Positions 50,391-62,580 of a stretch of 64,000 nucleotides of DNA are shown piece after piece. The stretch is from Ficedula albicollis (Eukaryota; Chordata; Aves; Passeriformes; Muscicapidae), in assembly GCF_000247815.1 (NCBI RefSeq), contig NC_021673.1, positions 111,654,766-111,718,765 on the forward strand, given 5' to 3'. How positions within the stretch are numbered: position 1 is the stretch's first letter; every line of letters starts with the position of its first letter. The notes beneath the pieces are model-generated. The model was not told where the DNA came from. It did no database searches and saw nothing but the letters and a program-made list of their open reading frames with translations. Position numbers and translations under genes: made by a program.

Positions 50391-52581
50391 TTACATAGAG
50401 AAAAAAACATAAATCTACAAAGTTTTCATTAAGGTTCATGCATTTTTTCCCAAACACCTGAGTAACTGCATACGCACAGAATTCAGCTTATTACTCCGTC
50501 CTTCCCTCTGAATCATTCAAAGAAATGTTTTTGTGTCTGTCCAGCAGATTAGTCAATTTTTTCACGTTAAAAATTGTTTTTTTCCCCTACCTGCTCCCAA
50601 GAAATCTGGCATTGACACAACAAGAGTGGTCAGTAACTGCAAGACAGGGGGTCTGGAATAAGGTGAAGTGGGTATGCAATAAGCAAATTTTATTGCAAAG
50701 AACAAAAATGTTAATTATCCTCTGAATGCCTTTCATGATTTCTCTCTTGTGCAGCCATACATAAGCATCTGGAACGGATCAACCCCTCCCCCTCATCATG
50801 TCAATCTCCCTACAAATACGTATCTCCAAAATTATTTTAGCCCTATCCCACATTCCAGTCCAAAGCTTGGAGAGGAAGGTTGAAAACAAAGAAGACAAGT
50901 GATTTCAGTCCTAGGGGCAATGACTAATAGAGCTGGGACAGAAGTTCAATTAGCCTGGTGACACCTTGTCCATTCAACTACCATCTACTACTAAGAGATC
51001 TTCCCTTTCTCTAGCTCCCAGAGCACATTGTTACTGGCATTCAGCATCACAAAAGACTGAAGGTCAAGTAACTTCTTCAGGTCAGGAAGCTTGGTATGAA
51101 AAACAGAGAGCATAATGCTCTTGTCAGAAACCTCAGACTTATTCTCTGGTGGTTTAGGACATGTTTTTTGGGGGGTTTTTTAGTTGTTATTTATTTATTT
51201 ATTTTCATTTATTGAATCTTTTTTTTATATCAAAAATATTTGGGGAAAAAGCAAATAAAATCACGCCTTCATCATCATTTTATGAGATTGTTTTGCATTC
51301 AGATCTACTTAACTTTTTATGTTAATCAGTAAAGAAGAGCAATCTTTACAATATTTAAAATATATTTTAAATGGTTGTTACATAAAAGATTTGCAAGTAA
51401 GTATTCCATGAACAGATTATTTCAGAAAAACCTGCTGCTAAGAATGCAAACTATGTAGTTTATTCATTGCCCATCTAAAGTAAAACGTGCCAGACTGCTG
51501 TTGGAAGCAGTGATGACTTGTTTGGAAAACTAAAAATGCTTTTCTTTAGAAAGCTTATAGTCTTTCTAAATTTGTGCAGTGACAAAAGAATATGAAATTT
51601 TTTGCAATGTATACTTGTCATCAACAAAAAGAATTTATGAACATTGAATTAAAGTTCAGGTTTCTCTAACTCTTGAGCTCCATACTTGGCAGACCATTTT
51701 TCTTCTCAGAGAAATGAACACTGGCAGGGAATAAAAGTCACATGTTCATGATGTGCCAAAAAATTTTGCATCCAAAATACATTTTGGTTGTATTGTAACT
51801 TTACTTTTGTCCTTTCTGTTTAGAAATGCTTCATGGGGCAGAGCTAGAAAAAGGGAATTTGGGCAATCAAATAGAAAAAATGCTGGGCAATCAAAGCAGA
51901 CTTGTTGTGAAGCCATGCATCACACTTAAATTATTCTGAATAAATCATCTGTAAAATTACACCTGTTTACTTACAGGCAGTGTGCAACAAAAGGAATAGA
52001 AATTAAAAAAAAAAATTAAAGTCCTGAGACTGCTTGACCAAGTTTTTGCACAAAGTAACCAGCATGTTTAAAACAAGCTTACACATTGAATAATATGGAC
52101 TTAAAGGGTTGTTCTGTTATACTGTAGTGAGTATGTCAGAGTTACACATGTGCAGATTTGAAATAAAACAAATTTGGTGCAAAGGATTTGACTGCTCTTG
52201 ATCTTTGCATTTGCTCCCACTGAGGTCCTGGATATCTGCAGCGGTGTATCAAGACCCCTATCAGCTCTCCTTAGCTGGCTGTCAATGTTCTCCATACGTA
52301 ATGGACTTGAGTCTGGCTTGGTTGTGTTGTAGGGCAAGTATTACACATTTTCCAGAATGTATGTAGCAAGTTTCAAAGTAATATTTAGTAATTTGAAGTA
52401 ATATGTGAGTTTGAATGGGGGAAAGGTGTTCATTTCCAGTCCTGCAAACGTGTTTCTTCCTATGAAGTGAGTGAGAAGACTGAAATATCATTAGTAGCTG
52501 ATGGTACAAAATTGTGTACCTCCATGCATGGTCCTCGACAGAAATAATGTGGTGGGGTTTTTAAGTTGCATTTCTAAATTT
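50391..52581. other. Non-coding DNA between two LTRs
   Basis: About 2.2 kb with no gag, pol or env traces, so the flanking LTRs are not the two ends of one provirus. A (TTTA)n-like run lies at 51187-51206. GGGCAATCAAA occurs twice near 51860 and 51890. No gene is supported. Confidence 0.55.
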
Positions 52582-52910
52582 GCAGTGGCAGGCTCTGGCT
52601 AGGACAGAGCAAACTTACTTCAGAGTATCTAGAATGAGGCTGTGTTTTGGATTTGTGTTGGAAACAGGGATGTTTTTCTTATTGCTGAGCAGGACTTGCA
52701 CAGCAAGGCTTTTTCTGCACCTCACCCCACCCCGCCACCAAGGAGGCTGGAGGTGCACAAGGAGATAGGAGGGAACCCATCTGGGACAGCTGACTCCATC
52801 TGACCAGAAGGATATTCCAGACAATATGATGTCATACTCATGGAGGTGGGGAAAGATGTGAGAAGGGGGTGGAGGGGACGGGGACATTCAGAGTGATGAC
52901 ATTGGTAACC
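52582..52910 (+). mobile_element. Outer solo LTR, left part (interrupted)
   Basis: From TGCAGTGGCAGGCTCTGGCT through GAGGCTGTGTTTTGGATTTG, TTATTGCTGAGCAGGACTTG, AAGGATATTCCAGACAATAT and GATGTCATACTCA to GACATTCAGAGTGATGACAT this follows the avian LTR family in the plus direction. It stops at 52910, where the oppositely oriented LTR begins, and resumes at 53512. Confidence 0.85.
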
Positions 52911-53511
52911 TGTCATGGTTTAACCTCAGAGCAGAGCCCAAGGCCCCCACAGCTTCTCACTAACTCCCCCACCAGTAAGACCAGGGAGAAAATTGGAAGG
53001 ATAAAAGCTACAAAAATAATGGGTGGAGAGAAAAACAGTTTAATAGGAAAAGTAAATACCACATGCACAAATAAAGCAAAACAAACAATTAATTCACAGC
53101 TTCTCATGGACAGACAGGTTTTCAGTGATCTCCAGGATAGCAGGGCCCCAACACAGAGAACAGTTATGTGGGAAGACAAACACTATCACTCAAAACATCA
53201 CTCCCTTCCTCCTTCTTCCCTCCAGTTTGCATACTGAGCATGGTGCCATATGGTCTGGAGCATCCCTTTGGTCAGCTGGAGTCACCTGTCTTGGCTCTGT
53301 AATCTCCCAGCTTCTCACCCACCCCTAGTCTCCTTGCTAGCACAGCAGCAACAAAATGTGGAAAAGGCCTTGGTCTGTACAAGCCCTGCTCAGCCATAAC
53401 AAAAAAATATCTCGTTATTATCAACCCTGTGTTCAGCACAAACCCAAAACACAGCCCCATACCAGCCACACTCTGGAGAAAATTAACTCCACCTCAGACA
53501 AAACCAGTACA
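52911..53511 (-). mobile_element. Inner solo LTR, nested in the outer one, opposite orientation
   Basis: On the plus strand it runs from TGTCATGGTTTAACCTC to CAAAACCAGTACA, the complement of an LTR with TGT...ACA ends, 601 bp long. It contains the complement of all family landmarks: GCTTCTCACTAACTCCCCCA (3' region), AGACAAACACTATCACTC, TGAGCATGGTGCCATATGGT, AAGCCCTGCTCAGCCATAAC and ACACAGCCCCATACCAGCCA. It appears full length. No matching target-site duplication is readable (GTAACC on the left, TCTTCC on the right), perhaps through later mutation. Confidence 0.85.
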
Positions 53512-53773
53512 TCTTCCCAAGTCAACATTATCCATGATGGAACCTGACTTTCCTGGAGGTGGCTGAACACCTACCTGAACCTGAGAAGCAGTGAATTAAT
53601 TATTTGGCTTTCTCTGCTTGCTTGCATGGCTTTTGCTTTACCTATCAAACTGCCCTTATTTAAACCCATGAGTTTTCTCTGTCTTACTCTTCCAGTTCTC
53701 TCCCCAGTCCTGCTGGTGGGGGAGTGAACGAGCAGCTGTGTTGGACTGAGTTACTGACTGGAGTCAAACCACA
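53512..53773 (+). mobile_element. Outer solo LTR, right part
   Basis: TCTTCCCAAGTCAACATTAT, CTTTCCTGGAGGTGGCTGAA and CACCTACCTGAACCTGAGAA continue the outer LTR exactly where its left part left off. TTTAAACCCATGAGTTTTCT, TCTCTCCCCAGTCCTGCTGG and GGGGGAGTGAACGAGCAGCT then lead to a GGAGTCAAACCACAAGA end. Together the two outer parts make about 590 bp, a normal solo LTR length for this family. Confidence 0.85.
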
Positions 53774-55407
53774 AGAGAGAGACATGTTCTGAATTTAATA
53801 TTTTTCCCTCCAGTTGCTATGAGGCATGGTTTATGTTATTGAACCCTTGGCAGCTGAAACAAGACATAAACTGATAATATACATCCCTTCACACAGGACA
53901 ACTGGGTTCTGTGGATCCTTTCTGAACAGTGATCGGGCTGATTAAGGAAAAAAAATAAGTAATGCTTAGAAAAGGACTTTGTCAACACCTGGCTATTTTA
54001 AACTTTTCTCATAGGAATAATTACAGATGTTTTGGGTAGTTTTTAGGCCTCACATCAACCAGAAAAGATTCAGGTGGTAAGTAGGACCAAAAGTAATGAA
54101 GAGATGATCAGATACCAGTTTTCTTACAGCTCAGGAACCGGTTTCCTCACAGCAAAAGGGCAAGGTAGCAGAAGAGCCTAAGACAATTCTGTGTTAGGAG
54201 AGAGAGAGAAATGAAGCTGTTCATTTCAGAGGATAAATACTGAAACTTAGAAGGTTTAGAAGAAAAGCAGTTAACACCTGAGGGAATAACTCTGTTGTAG
54301 GACATCTACTAAATTACCTGCTATGACATACACTGACATAAGGAATAGAGAAGGAACACTGCTGCATGTGAAACACCCTGCCTCAAAGTTCACCATGCTC
54401 TTGAGGCCCAGCTACCTGGGTCTCCCTTGCAACATCCATAGAATACACATATTCTGGAAAGAAAATAGTACATGGTCCTTTCTTTCTTTTTTTTTTCCTC
54501 CATTTTTTTTCCCCCCACTTCTATATGTGAGACTATTCCAGAAAAGAGAATATATCAAAAAGCACAAGTCTAAAAAGGTCTATATTTAATGTAGACAGCT
54601 AAGGCCATATGAACAGAAGTGCAGGGCTGGTGATAATGAGAAAGCATTTTCTTTGCATCTCATATCTACAGTGAATTGATTACATTCCAAGCCCATCCTC
54701 ACAGACTGAAGCAGCATTTGTCTGTATTATAAAACCAGCAAACATTAAAACCAGAGTAAAGAATGCATGATGCAAGTGATGCATGATATCCTATTCCATC
54801 TGGTACACAAGTGTCTTTCAAATTTCCCTGTATGAAATTCACCAGAAGGAGAGGTTCTGTGTTTTCACTGTTTAAAACCCACTAGGAGGGGTAAAAAAGG
54901 CTCCCCTTGCCAAATTCCACTCCACTAGAAGGATAAAAAAGAGATAATGAAGTTAATTCAAGTACAAATTCAAATACTGTCTAGTACAGTATGTCTGAAG
55001 AAGGAAAAGATCCCAGAGAATACTATTCTCCTCCATTTGTGTTGAGAAGTTAAATCGTTTGTTCAGAGAATGAGGTTATCCACTGGTTTGGTCCATTTCT
55101 CATGTTTTCATCACAGAGTATCTTTTCAGACAAGAGAGGCTGTATTGGTCACTGCTGCACAGGCCACCTTCCTTTATAAATCACTGACTTAATATCAGGT
55201 AACAGACAGTTGACCACTAGGCTCTTCGGTGAATTTACATGATTTAATGCAGCCTTTTGTATAGTTATGTATTTTCAATATATCCAATTGGTTTCCTTGG
55301 CTTCCTGTAGAATTTCCCTTTTATCTTCTTCATAGAAAAATCTTTTCGCTTAATATTTACATTGTCTCTCTTAACACTAATCTTTTCAAAATTCACTTTT
55401 AAATGGT
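53774..55407. other. Unique non-coding DNA
   Basis: No gene or transposon is recognised. There is a T/C-rich run at 54480-54520. Confidence 0.55.
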
Positions 55408-55533
55408 ACAAGGCCAGGTTGGATGGGGCTCTGAGCAAATTCTAGTGGAAGTTATCCCTCTCCATGATAGGGGGATTGGAAATAGATAATCTTTAAGGTC
55501 CCTTCCAATCCAAAGCATCCTATGATTCTGTGA
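55408..55533 (+). mobile_element. CR1 3' end fragment
   Basis: AAGGCCAGGTTGGATGGGGC, CTCTGAGCAA, GGGGGATTGGAAATAGATAA and TCTTTAAGGTCCCTTCCAAT followed by CCTATG ATTCTGTG make a classic CR1 3' UTR and octamer tail in the plus direction. Only the last ~125 bp survive, the usual extreme 5' truncation. Confidence 0.9.
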
Positions 55534-56628
55534 ATGCTCAACATCTTTCAAATTTTTCTAATGCCAAATGCCTCAGCTGTTTCTCTCATGTAAAGTAGCT
55601 GCTTCTGGGCCATAGAGTAATGGTGCCTAGCAGTGCACAGATCTGCTATTTTTGCAGACATTATAATTTACTTTGAAGTAAAGTTTTCATCAGCGTGTAG
55701 TTTCCGCAGCTCCTGTGAAGCACATCTTCTTTTATTCTCATTTGTAAGGAAACCTCAGCTGTGGTCAAGGTTCCTCTGTGCACACAAGATTCTTGCACAT
55801 TCTTTGACTTCACAGATGCCACATTTCACTTGCCCTTCTTATTTCTTCTTTTTCATGTTGCAGGCAATTCATCTTCTTGGCATTTATTATGAGTCAAAGT
55901 TGACCAAACCAATCTTCCAAGGTTAATTATTAATTTGATTCATCAATAATTCAAGCATTCTTTTCAGTTATGTGATGTCATCTGTGTTAGTTAGGGACCT
56001 TAACTTTAGATTATCTCAAGTCATGCCTTCTACCTTATTTATCATTCTTACTGTCAGGTTTAAGAATATGATGAAAAGCCGTAGTGATTCAATGTTTCCT
56101 TATATTATACCAGGTTTTGGATTTGTTTATTTTTTTTTTCTTTTTTACAATGCTGCAAGAGTCTTCAAACATATGCTTGTAATTATATTACCTGAATGCC
56201 ACGCGATTTTTGCAGCTTTTCACATTGTTTCCAAGCAAGATGAAACAAAAGTCAATGTAAAGGACAAACATCATTTTTGGCTTCTTGCTTTCTTTAGCAG
56301 CCAGCAGAGCATACATATCTAGTCAGTTCAGGTTCAGTCTGAAGTTGCCCTAGCTGTCCTCCCCTTTTACTCTCTTTAATATCTTCTATCTGCAAATTAC
56401 TGTGCTCACCTTGACTTTCCTGATTTGCATCTCAGCAGAATCTTTTTACCAAGTCAGTTCAACTATTAATGGTAGTCATTTCTCTCGTATTTCTCCTTCC
56501 CCTCATACTTTATTCCACCAAAACTGACTAGCAGTTTCTTTAGCATCAGATTTTTCTTTAGCCACTGTGCTTATTCTCAGCTTAACCATTTTTTGCATTC
56601 TTTCAATTTTTCATTATTCACAAAATAA
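55534..56628. other. Unique non-coding DNA
   Basis: Plus-strand frames of 97 codons (55633-55926) and 116 codons (55972-56322) follow each other but show no domain, are in different frames and have no convincing splice joins. I do not call a gene. Confidence 0.45.
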
Positions 56629-56790
56629 TAGAATAGGTCAGGTATAGAATAGAATAGAATAGAATAGAATAGAATAGAATAGAATAGAATAGAATAGAAT
56701 AGAATAGAATAGAATAGAATAGAATAGAATAGAATAGAATAGAATAGAATAGAATAGAACAGAACAGAACAGAACAGAACAGAACAGAAC
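56629..56790. repeat. Pentanucleotide microsatellite (AGAAT)22 then (AGAAC)7
   Basis: AGAAT repeats 22 times at 56646-56755, switching cleanly to AGAAC seven times at 56756-56790. It abuts the 3' end of a minus-strand CR1. AGAATAGGTCAGGT, the CR1 end motif, occurs on both sides (56630-56643 and 56791-56804), so the array sits between two copies of the element's end. A minus-strand frame of 72 codons over it is only the repeat. Confidence 0.95.
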
Positions 56791-57262
56791 AGAATAGGTC
56801 AGGTTGGAAGGGACCCTGGTGGTTCATCTGGTCCAATCTCCTTGCTCAATCAGGGTCACTCAAATGCATAGCATAGGATTACATCCAGACAATTCTGGAA
56901 TATCTCCAGTGAGGAAGACTCCACACTGTCTCTGGACAACCTGTTTCAGTGCTCAGTCACTGCATTGTAAAAAAGCTCTTCCTCATGTTCAGGTGGAGCT
57001 TCCTGAGCAGCAATTTCTGCCTGAGCCTCCATTGCTTCTCTTCCTACTGCTTGAGACCACCAAGAAGAAGCTGCATCCATCCTCTTGACACCCTCCCTTT
57101 ACATCTTTATACACATTGAGGTCCGCTTTCAGTTATCTTCTACCAAGCCTAAAAGGGCCCAAGTCTCCCAACCCTTCCTCATAAGAAAGATGCTCCAGTC
57201 CCTTAATCATCTTTGTCTGTGTGACCCTTGAACATCAACCAACTCTCTTGGACCCCTCTTAA
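56791..57262 (-). mobile_element. CR1 retrotransposon, 3' fragment
   Basis: On the plus strand AGAATAGGTCAGGTTGGAAG, GGACCCTGGTGGTTCATCTG, AATATCTCCAGTGAGGAAGA, CTCTTCCTCATGTTCAGGTG, CTTTACATCTTTATACACAT and AAGATGCTCCAGTCCCTTAA follow the complement of CR1 3' UTR and ORF2 end in correct order. It is 5'-truncated and moderately diverged. The 94-codon plus-strand frame over it is a by-product. Confidence 0.9.
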
Positions 57263-60200
57263 TGTATAGACACTTTATAGAAGAATTTAATTGTGTCAAT
57301 ATACCAATAGAGCTTTATAGGGGTGCTCCATAGCCCTGTCTTGTGGTTATGTCTTGTGGTTTTCCCTTGCTATAGTTCTCCCTTTCCCACATCTTATGTC
57401 CTTTGGTCTTGTCCCCATCCCCCTTAAAATCTAGTTTAAAGGTCTAGATTTCTGATCTCTTTAAATTGAGTTTTCTTTGTTTATACTAGTCTTATTCTAG
57501 AAGTGCCTTCATTCCCTACAATGATGTCATCATACTTGCAGCTTTTCCCAGAACTGTGATTTCTTTCTGTATCTTAATCTTTGTAAAGCTTATCCAGCTA
57601 TTTCTGTCCTTGGATCTAATAATTTTCTTTCCTGTATTTAGTTTTGCTTCCCTGAATATTTCTTGTCCAGTCTGTAATAAGATTTCTTTATCAACATGAA
57701 TTAATGAACTGAAAAAATGTCTAAATGGCACCTTGAGTGCCTTCCTCATAGAACTTTCCTTTCATCAAAATTGAATTTGGTTTCAACTACAACCAATTCT
57801 GGAATCTCAAAGTTGTTTTTTTTTTTCACTTAACCCTCTTTCTCACAGGGCTTTCATGAACAATGGTATTTTCTGCTCTCCTATTTTCTACAGTCAATGC
57901 CTCTGCTAATAATAAAGTGCTCTCTCCTTCTTTTACTGTGGGTAAATGGTGAATTCCATAAAACCTTCTGATGTCTTCAGGAGAAATCCACCTGCAGCCT
58001 GTAATCAAACTGTGCATCTCAAGGCAATTCTGAACTTTGCCCTTGACAATATGAAAGAAAGAAATGACTGAGTGGGGATGTAGTAATGTTACCAAGAATT
58101 ATATTGGTTTTATTATTTTTGTCAAGCAACAGAATAACATCTTTTTTAAAAAAGTAACAGCCCCTTTTGAGAATTTTCAATTACCTGGACTGACAAATAT
58201 TCCTCTCTTCTATTAATATAAGATCTTAATAATCCATAAGGGACAATTGAAATAATAATAAGTTGTCAATTTTTCAAGAATTGCTTTTGTAATATGATGA
58301 TTTTGCCATTAAAATAATTATGTTTTTTAAATGATTAGCCCTCACATTCAGTATTTAAAAGTAAACTGTGTCTATTGTTCTTGAATTTCTGATCAGTTTT
58401 GTCTTATGTAATGGGTGGGTTGCTCTCAGATGTTTGGCAGACTACAATGCAAATTAAGTTTTTTAGTCTGTGGAAATATCCATTAACCGTACACATTTCC
58501 AAACTTCAAAATGCTTGCTTGAAAATTACAGTTGATTAGATGCTTTGTTGTGAATCGCAGAACAAAAGCTGAAAATTCTGCTCTGCTTTTCATTTATTAT
58601 ATCAAACAATGATGCTATTCCACTATTGTATAGCATAAAAGGTGTGTTCATGTTTGAAGAACATAGTGTCCATAAGGTTTAATCTGCAGTCTTATGTTCA
58701 GAGGGATTTGTAAATCGATTCTTCACTAGATGCTGTAACTCTTGTCGATTGAAGATAAATGGCTGAATTCCAAGAGAATACAACACAAAGAAAACCATTA
58801 GCCCTGACAATTCATAACCAAAGTAAAGAATATTATTCACTCCTTGTTCTTGTAAAATAGTACCCAGGTTTCAAACAATATAAAGGAAGCTCACTTGAAT
58901 CATTGCAATTATTTAGTCAAAATGAGTTTGTTTATGAAAAACTGTACCACAAGAGAAAATATTATTTTTTTTATAAGAAGTAAAAAGAGAGAGAAGAGGC
59001 AGGAGAAAACTTTATCGTAACCAAACAGCTATGTTAATAGCTATATCTTTGTTTTCAGCCTTTTTTTCTTGCGTTATCTTCTTGCTGACCTATTTCTTCA
59101 CTGAAAAAAAGAGTGTCTGAAACACACTGAATGCTTCTAGGTCAGAGGTTCTCAGCGTCTGTGCACCATGGTGACAGTCTCAGGAGACTTTCAACCAGTA
59201 AGAGTTTTCACAAATCTCTCATGAAAACCTTCGGGTTACCAGAGGCTAGAAAGGTTTGGGCTTGGTGTGGGGTTTGTTTTGCACTGTATGCATTTGTCTT
59301 CAGGCTTTGTGAATTTGTGATTCCCTGGATCACTTGGCTGCCTAGTCCCAGAAATTAAAATATATTTTACTTTTCTTTCTGTGACATTAAAAATGCATTG
59401 CAATGAATAATATAGCAGGGCTGTGTATAAAACTAAAGCTTCTGCATTCCTTTTAAATGTTTGTTCTTTAACAGAGATTCTCTGAGGGAAACTTATTGAA
59501 ATGATGAACAGTAATTTAATTTTTTATCATAAGCATTAGTGGAAAATAAAGGACAAAAGTACTTTGCAGGGCTGAAGAAATGGAAAAGATTTTTATCATG
59601 GGAAAATACAGCATCCAGGCTGAATCTCTGGCAGTGCACATTCTTTTTCTGTTCAAAGAGTGGCAATAAGGAGATTAATATTTAGAGTCTAGAAACATTT
59701 TCTATTTATGTCGTAAGCAGCAAGTACTAAAGTAACTCACCATGAAAGTGTGCTTAAAAAAAGTATATAGTCAACGGATGAAAGCATAGCTTTGTGAGAA
59801 ATGATTTTCAAATTTTGAAAAGAAATTCAGTAACTACTGTTTTTCCCCAAAAATATTCTGGAGGAATGTTAAAAGTAATAGCAGGTCAAATCATCAACTC
59901 ATACACATCAGTGTTTCTGATACAAGGAAGACCTGCACTTTTGGATGACAACTAATGAAACCTGTTCCAGGAATTTGCCAGTTGTTCAAAGATTTGAAAT
60001 ATCATGTCATATCACTGCAATTTCATGGAGAAATATAACGCTGTTGTAAGACATAGTAATTATTGAAATTTACGACACCTATAGAACTCTTTAGTTCAGG
60101 TACTATTTTTGATGTTCTCACTCACTCATGCACAACTTTTTCTGATATCATTGTGAAGCTCTAAATAACAAGGAATAGGTCTTTGTAAACTGTCAAATGT

Positions 60201-62514
60201 CAGGAAAAAAATATAAAAGCAGTGATATTCTTCCCCCTTCCCAAAAGAAAATATCAGCTGATAAATTGAAGTCTAAAACTACAGAATCAAGATATGAAGT
60301 ATTTCATTTTCTCTACAGATACCTCATGAAATTACATCTTTTATAAAAGCCAGCAGGCAGTTTGGTTTCGGTAGGTCAAAAGGATTTACTGAGGCATACA
60401 CTGCCATTCCATTTCTGCATGACAGGTGCTATGCAGCTGTGCAATATTTTGCATAAGATAGGCTTTTTCTTCAGCACAAGCTCAAGCCAAACCCGAGATA
60501 ACCAAACCCGTCTCAAGATATTTTGAGATTTTGCTGAGCTATGCAGGATATCCACCAATAATATTGTATACAGTCGATTGTGAATAAAATACTGGAGTTT
60601 TTGGAGTACTCCTTTAAAAGTCCCATCTGATATAGTGAATTACTAGTGACGGTTGTGTATCAGTTTCTCCCAGATGTAGCAGCCACACATCTCTTTCTTT
60701 CTCTTTCTCTCACACAACACACAGAGGCATGGATAAGAGAAAAATAATTTTCCTCTTACAAATAAAAATCATTGTTTTGCTTGCCACTATATCCCAGAAA
60801 CATGACTGTTCTCTAGCAATTGATCAAAACTTGATAATGCTAAAATAATATCTTGCACATACTATACTGAGACCAATAAGACAACTGAATTCCAGAAGAA
60901 ATCCTTCATGTAGAGGCCTTGACACAAGAATATTACCTCAGAACAAGAATATTTCCAATGATGGGAATTCCTATGTGAACTTCTTCCAAAATCCTAGTTA
61001 CTCTATACTGAAAATGCCATTTTCAATCTGAATGTGCTGTTAAGAAGTGTTAATCCTTTTAATTTTGTCCTTGATATTATAGTAAGGACAATTATCTCAT
61101 TGTTGAGGAGAAATGGTATAATGAAAATTGTATAATATTCAAAGGCAGGAAGCATCAATATTTAGTGGATGCTTTTTGCCACACTTCTCATAGCAAATCA
61201 AATTAGAAAGGATGAAAAAAATGACAATGGCCTCACCAAACTTGCAGCATTCTGCACTTCAGTTTACCAGGTCTGCACCAGCTGCAGGTTAAAAACAGCA
61301 TGCCTAGGTCAGTCATGAAAAATGCTTTGCCATCAAGGCCACCTAGTCCCCTCCATGATATGGAGATGTCTCCCAGCCACGTGCAAAGGAATGGGAGATT
61401 GACAGGGCAGACCTAGTTATGCATAGCTAGGAATGAATGCATGCTTCAGAGCACCAAATCTTTCTACATAGCACATCTCAGTTATATTGCTGTGCAGCTT
61501 TACATTTTCTGTGCACTTTCCTGATGTTGGAGGTCTGCAGCTTGCAATTAATATTATTAAAACTTTGGTTTGAGAGGCAAGGGCTCACTATTGCTCTTTC
61601 TCAGAAGAAGGGCTGTGCCCAAAAAAGAGGGTTTGGTTTTAAAAATATCTTTGTCTAATGCCACCTAATTTAACTACAGAGTCAAAGGTTCGTACAGAAA
61701 GATTTTGATCCTGAAACCACTGATATGGTGCATATGTCCTCAGTGCACATGTTCTGTTTATGTATACATACATGTAGTCATGAGTTTTGTGGGCACATGA
61801 CCAAATAGTCAAAAGCACAGTGTATATTCTTCTGATTATGTTTAATAACATGAAACTAAGTAGTGCAACAGAAGTAGGAAACCTAGTGGAAAACTTATTT
61901 CACAGAACTGAACAAGTCTTCTGGAAAGAAGAACCCCAAGAAAAAAAAGTTTTACAGGTTTTACTCTTTCTTAAGAAAAAATGTGAAATCAATTTGTGCA
62001 GAGAAAGTACAGGTCAGGAAAAACAGGTGAGGAGCAAAGAGACAGAAGGAGTAGTTGCATAGAGAAATGCCAGGTAAGCCTATTTTTTGAAAGCACTTGA
62101 AAACACTTTGGAAAATAACAATGGTCTCCAAGGATTCCTGATGGAGAAATCTCATAGTAGGCAATTTGCACTGAAGGTTCTCAAATACAAACAGTGACTT
62201 GAAATGTCACACTTCTTCATCTCCAATCTCTCCAGTGGATGTCCAGCTAAGAACCTGGGGATCTCACAGCAACTAAGCTGTTAAACTTTTTGCACCTGAA
62301 AGAGTAAACCTTGTCACCTTGAACAGGATTTTCTTCATGGGCATACAGTGTCTTGTGTATTGGAGTCAGGACATTTCTGTTATTGCCGCCCAAAATGCCA
62401 AACCCAAGTGTAAAAATTCTGTAAAGACGACATGCAGCAGGGAAAGTAAGTACCTCCAGAAGAGTGGGGAGCAACAGCAGGTAGTGCTATTTTACAGGTC
62501 CAGAACTTTCAAAT
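57263..62514. other. Unique non-coding DNA
   Basis: About 5.3 kb without a supported gene. Minus-strand frames at 57516-57749 (77 codons) and 57826-58095 (89 codons) are hydrophilic and protein-like in composition but separated by stops and match no family I know. TTTCTTTCTCTTTCTCTC lies near 60693-60712. The part 58370-58620 is listed separately. Confidence 0.45.
58370..58620. promoter_or_regulatory. Candidate conserved non-coding element with POU octamer (weak)
   Basis: High-complexity, repeat-free DNA containing a perfect octamer ATGCAAAT at 58447-58454, followed by TAAG and the TTAACC and TGATTAGA words of homeodomain-type sites. There is no open frame. It resembles conserved enhancers of bird gene deserts, but conservation has not been tested. 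Confidence 0.25.
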
Positions 62515-62580
62515 TATCTCACCTCTGACACTGTGACTTTGGGTAAGCAGCCTGACTTACCTGTCATTTCTTCTTTGTCT
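62515..62580 (+). mobile_element. Possible MIR-like SINE remnant (weak)
   Basis: CACCTCTGACACTGTGACTT then TGGGTAAGCAGCCTGACTTA and CCTGTCATTTC resembles the MIR core (CTGTGTGACCTTGGGCAAGT, CACTTAACCTCTCTG). Short and diverged; a profile search would settle it. Confidence 0.35.

Noticed and set aside
55633..56322. Two consecutive plus-strand frames of 97 and 116 codons
   Set aside because: They are in different frames with no domain, and their T-rich low-complexity stretches suggest chance.
56618..56836. 72-codon frame with a five-residue repeat
   Set aside because: It is only the pentanucleotide array read on the minus strand.
57516..58095. Two protein-like minus-strand frames as exons of a gene
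   Set aside because: Stops lie between them, no splice consensus joins them convincingly, and I recognise no family.
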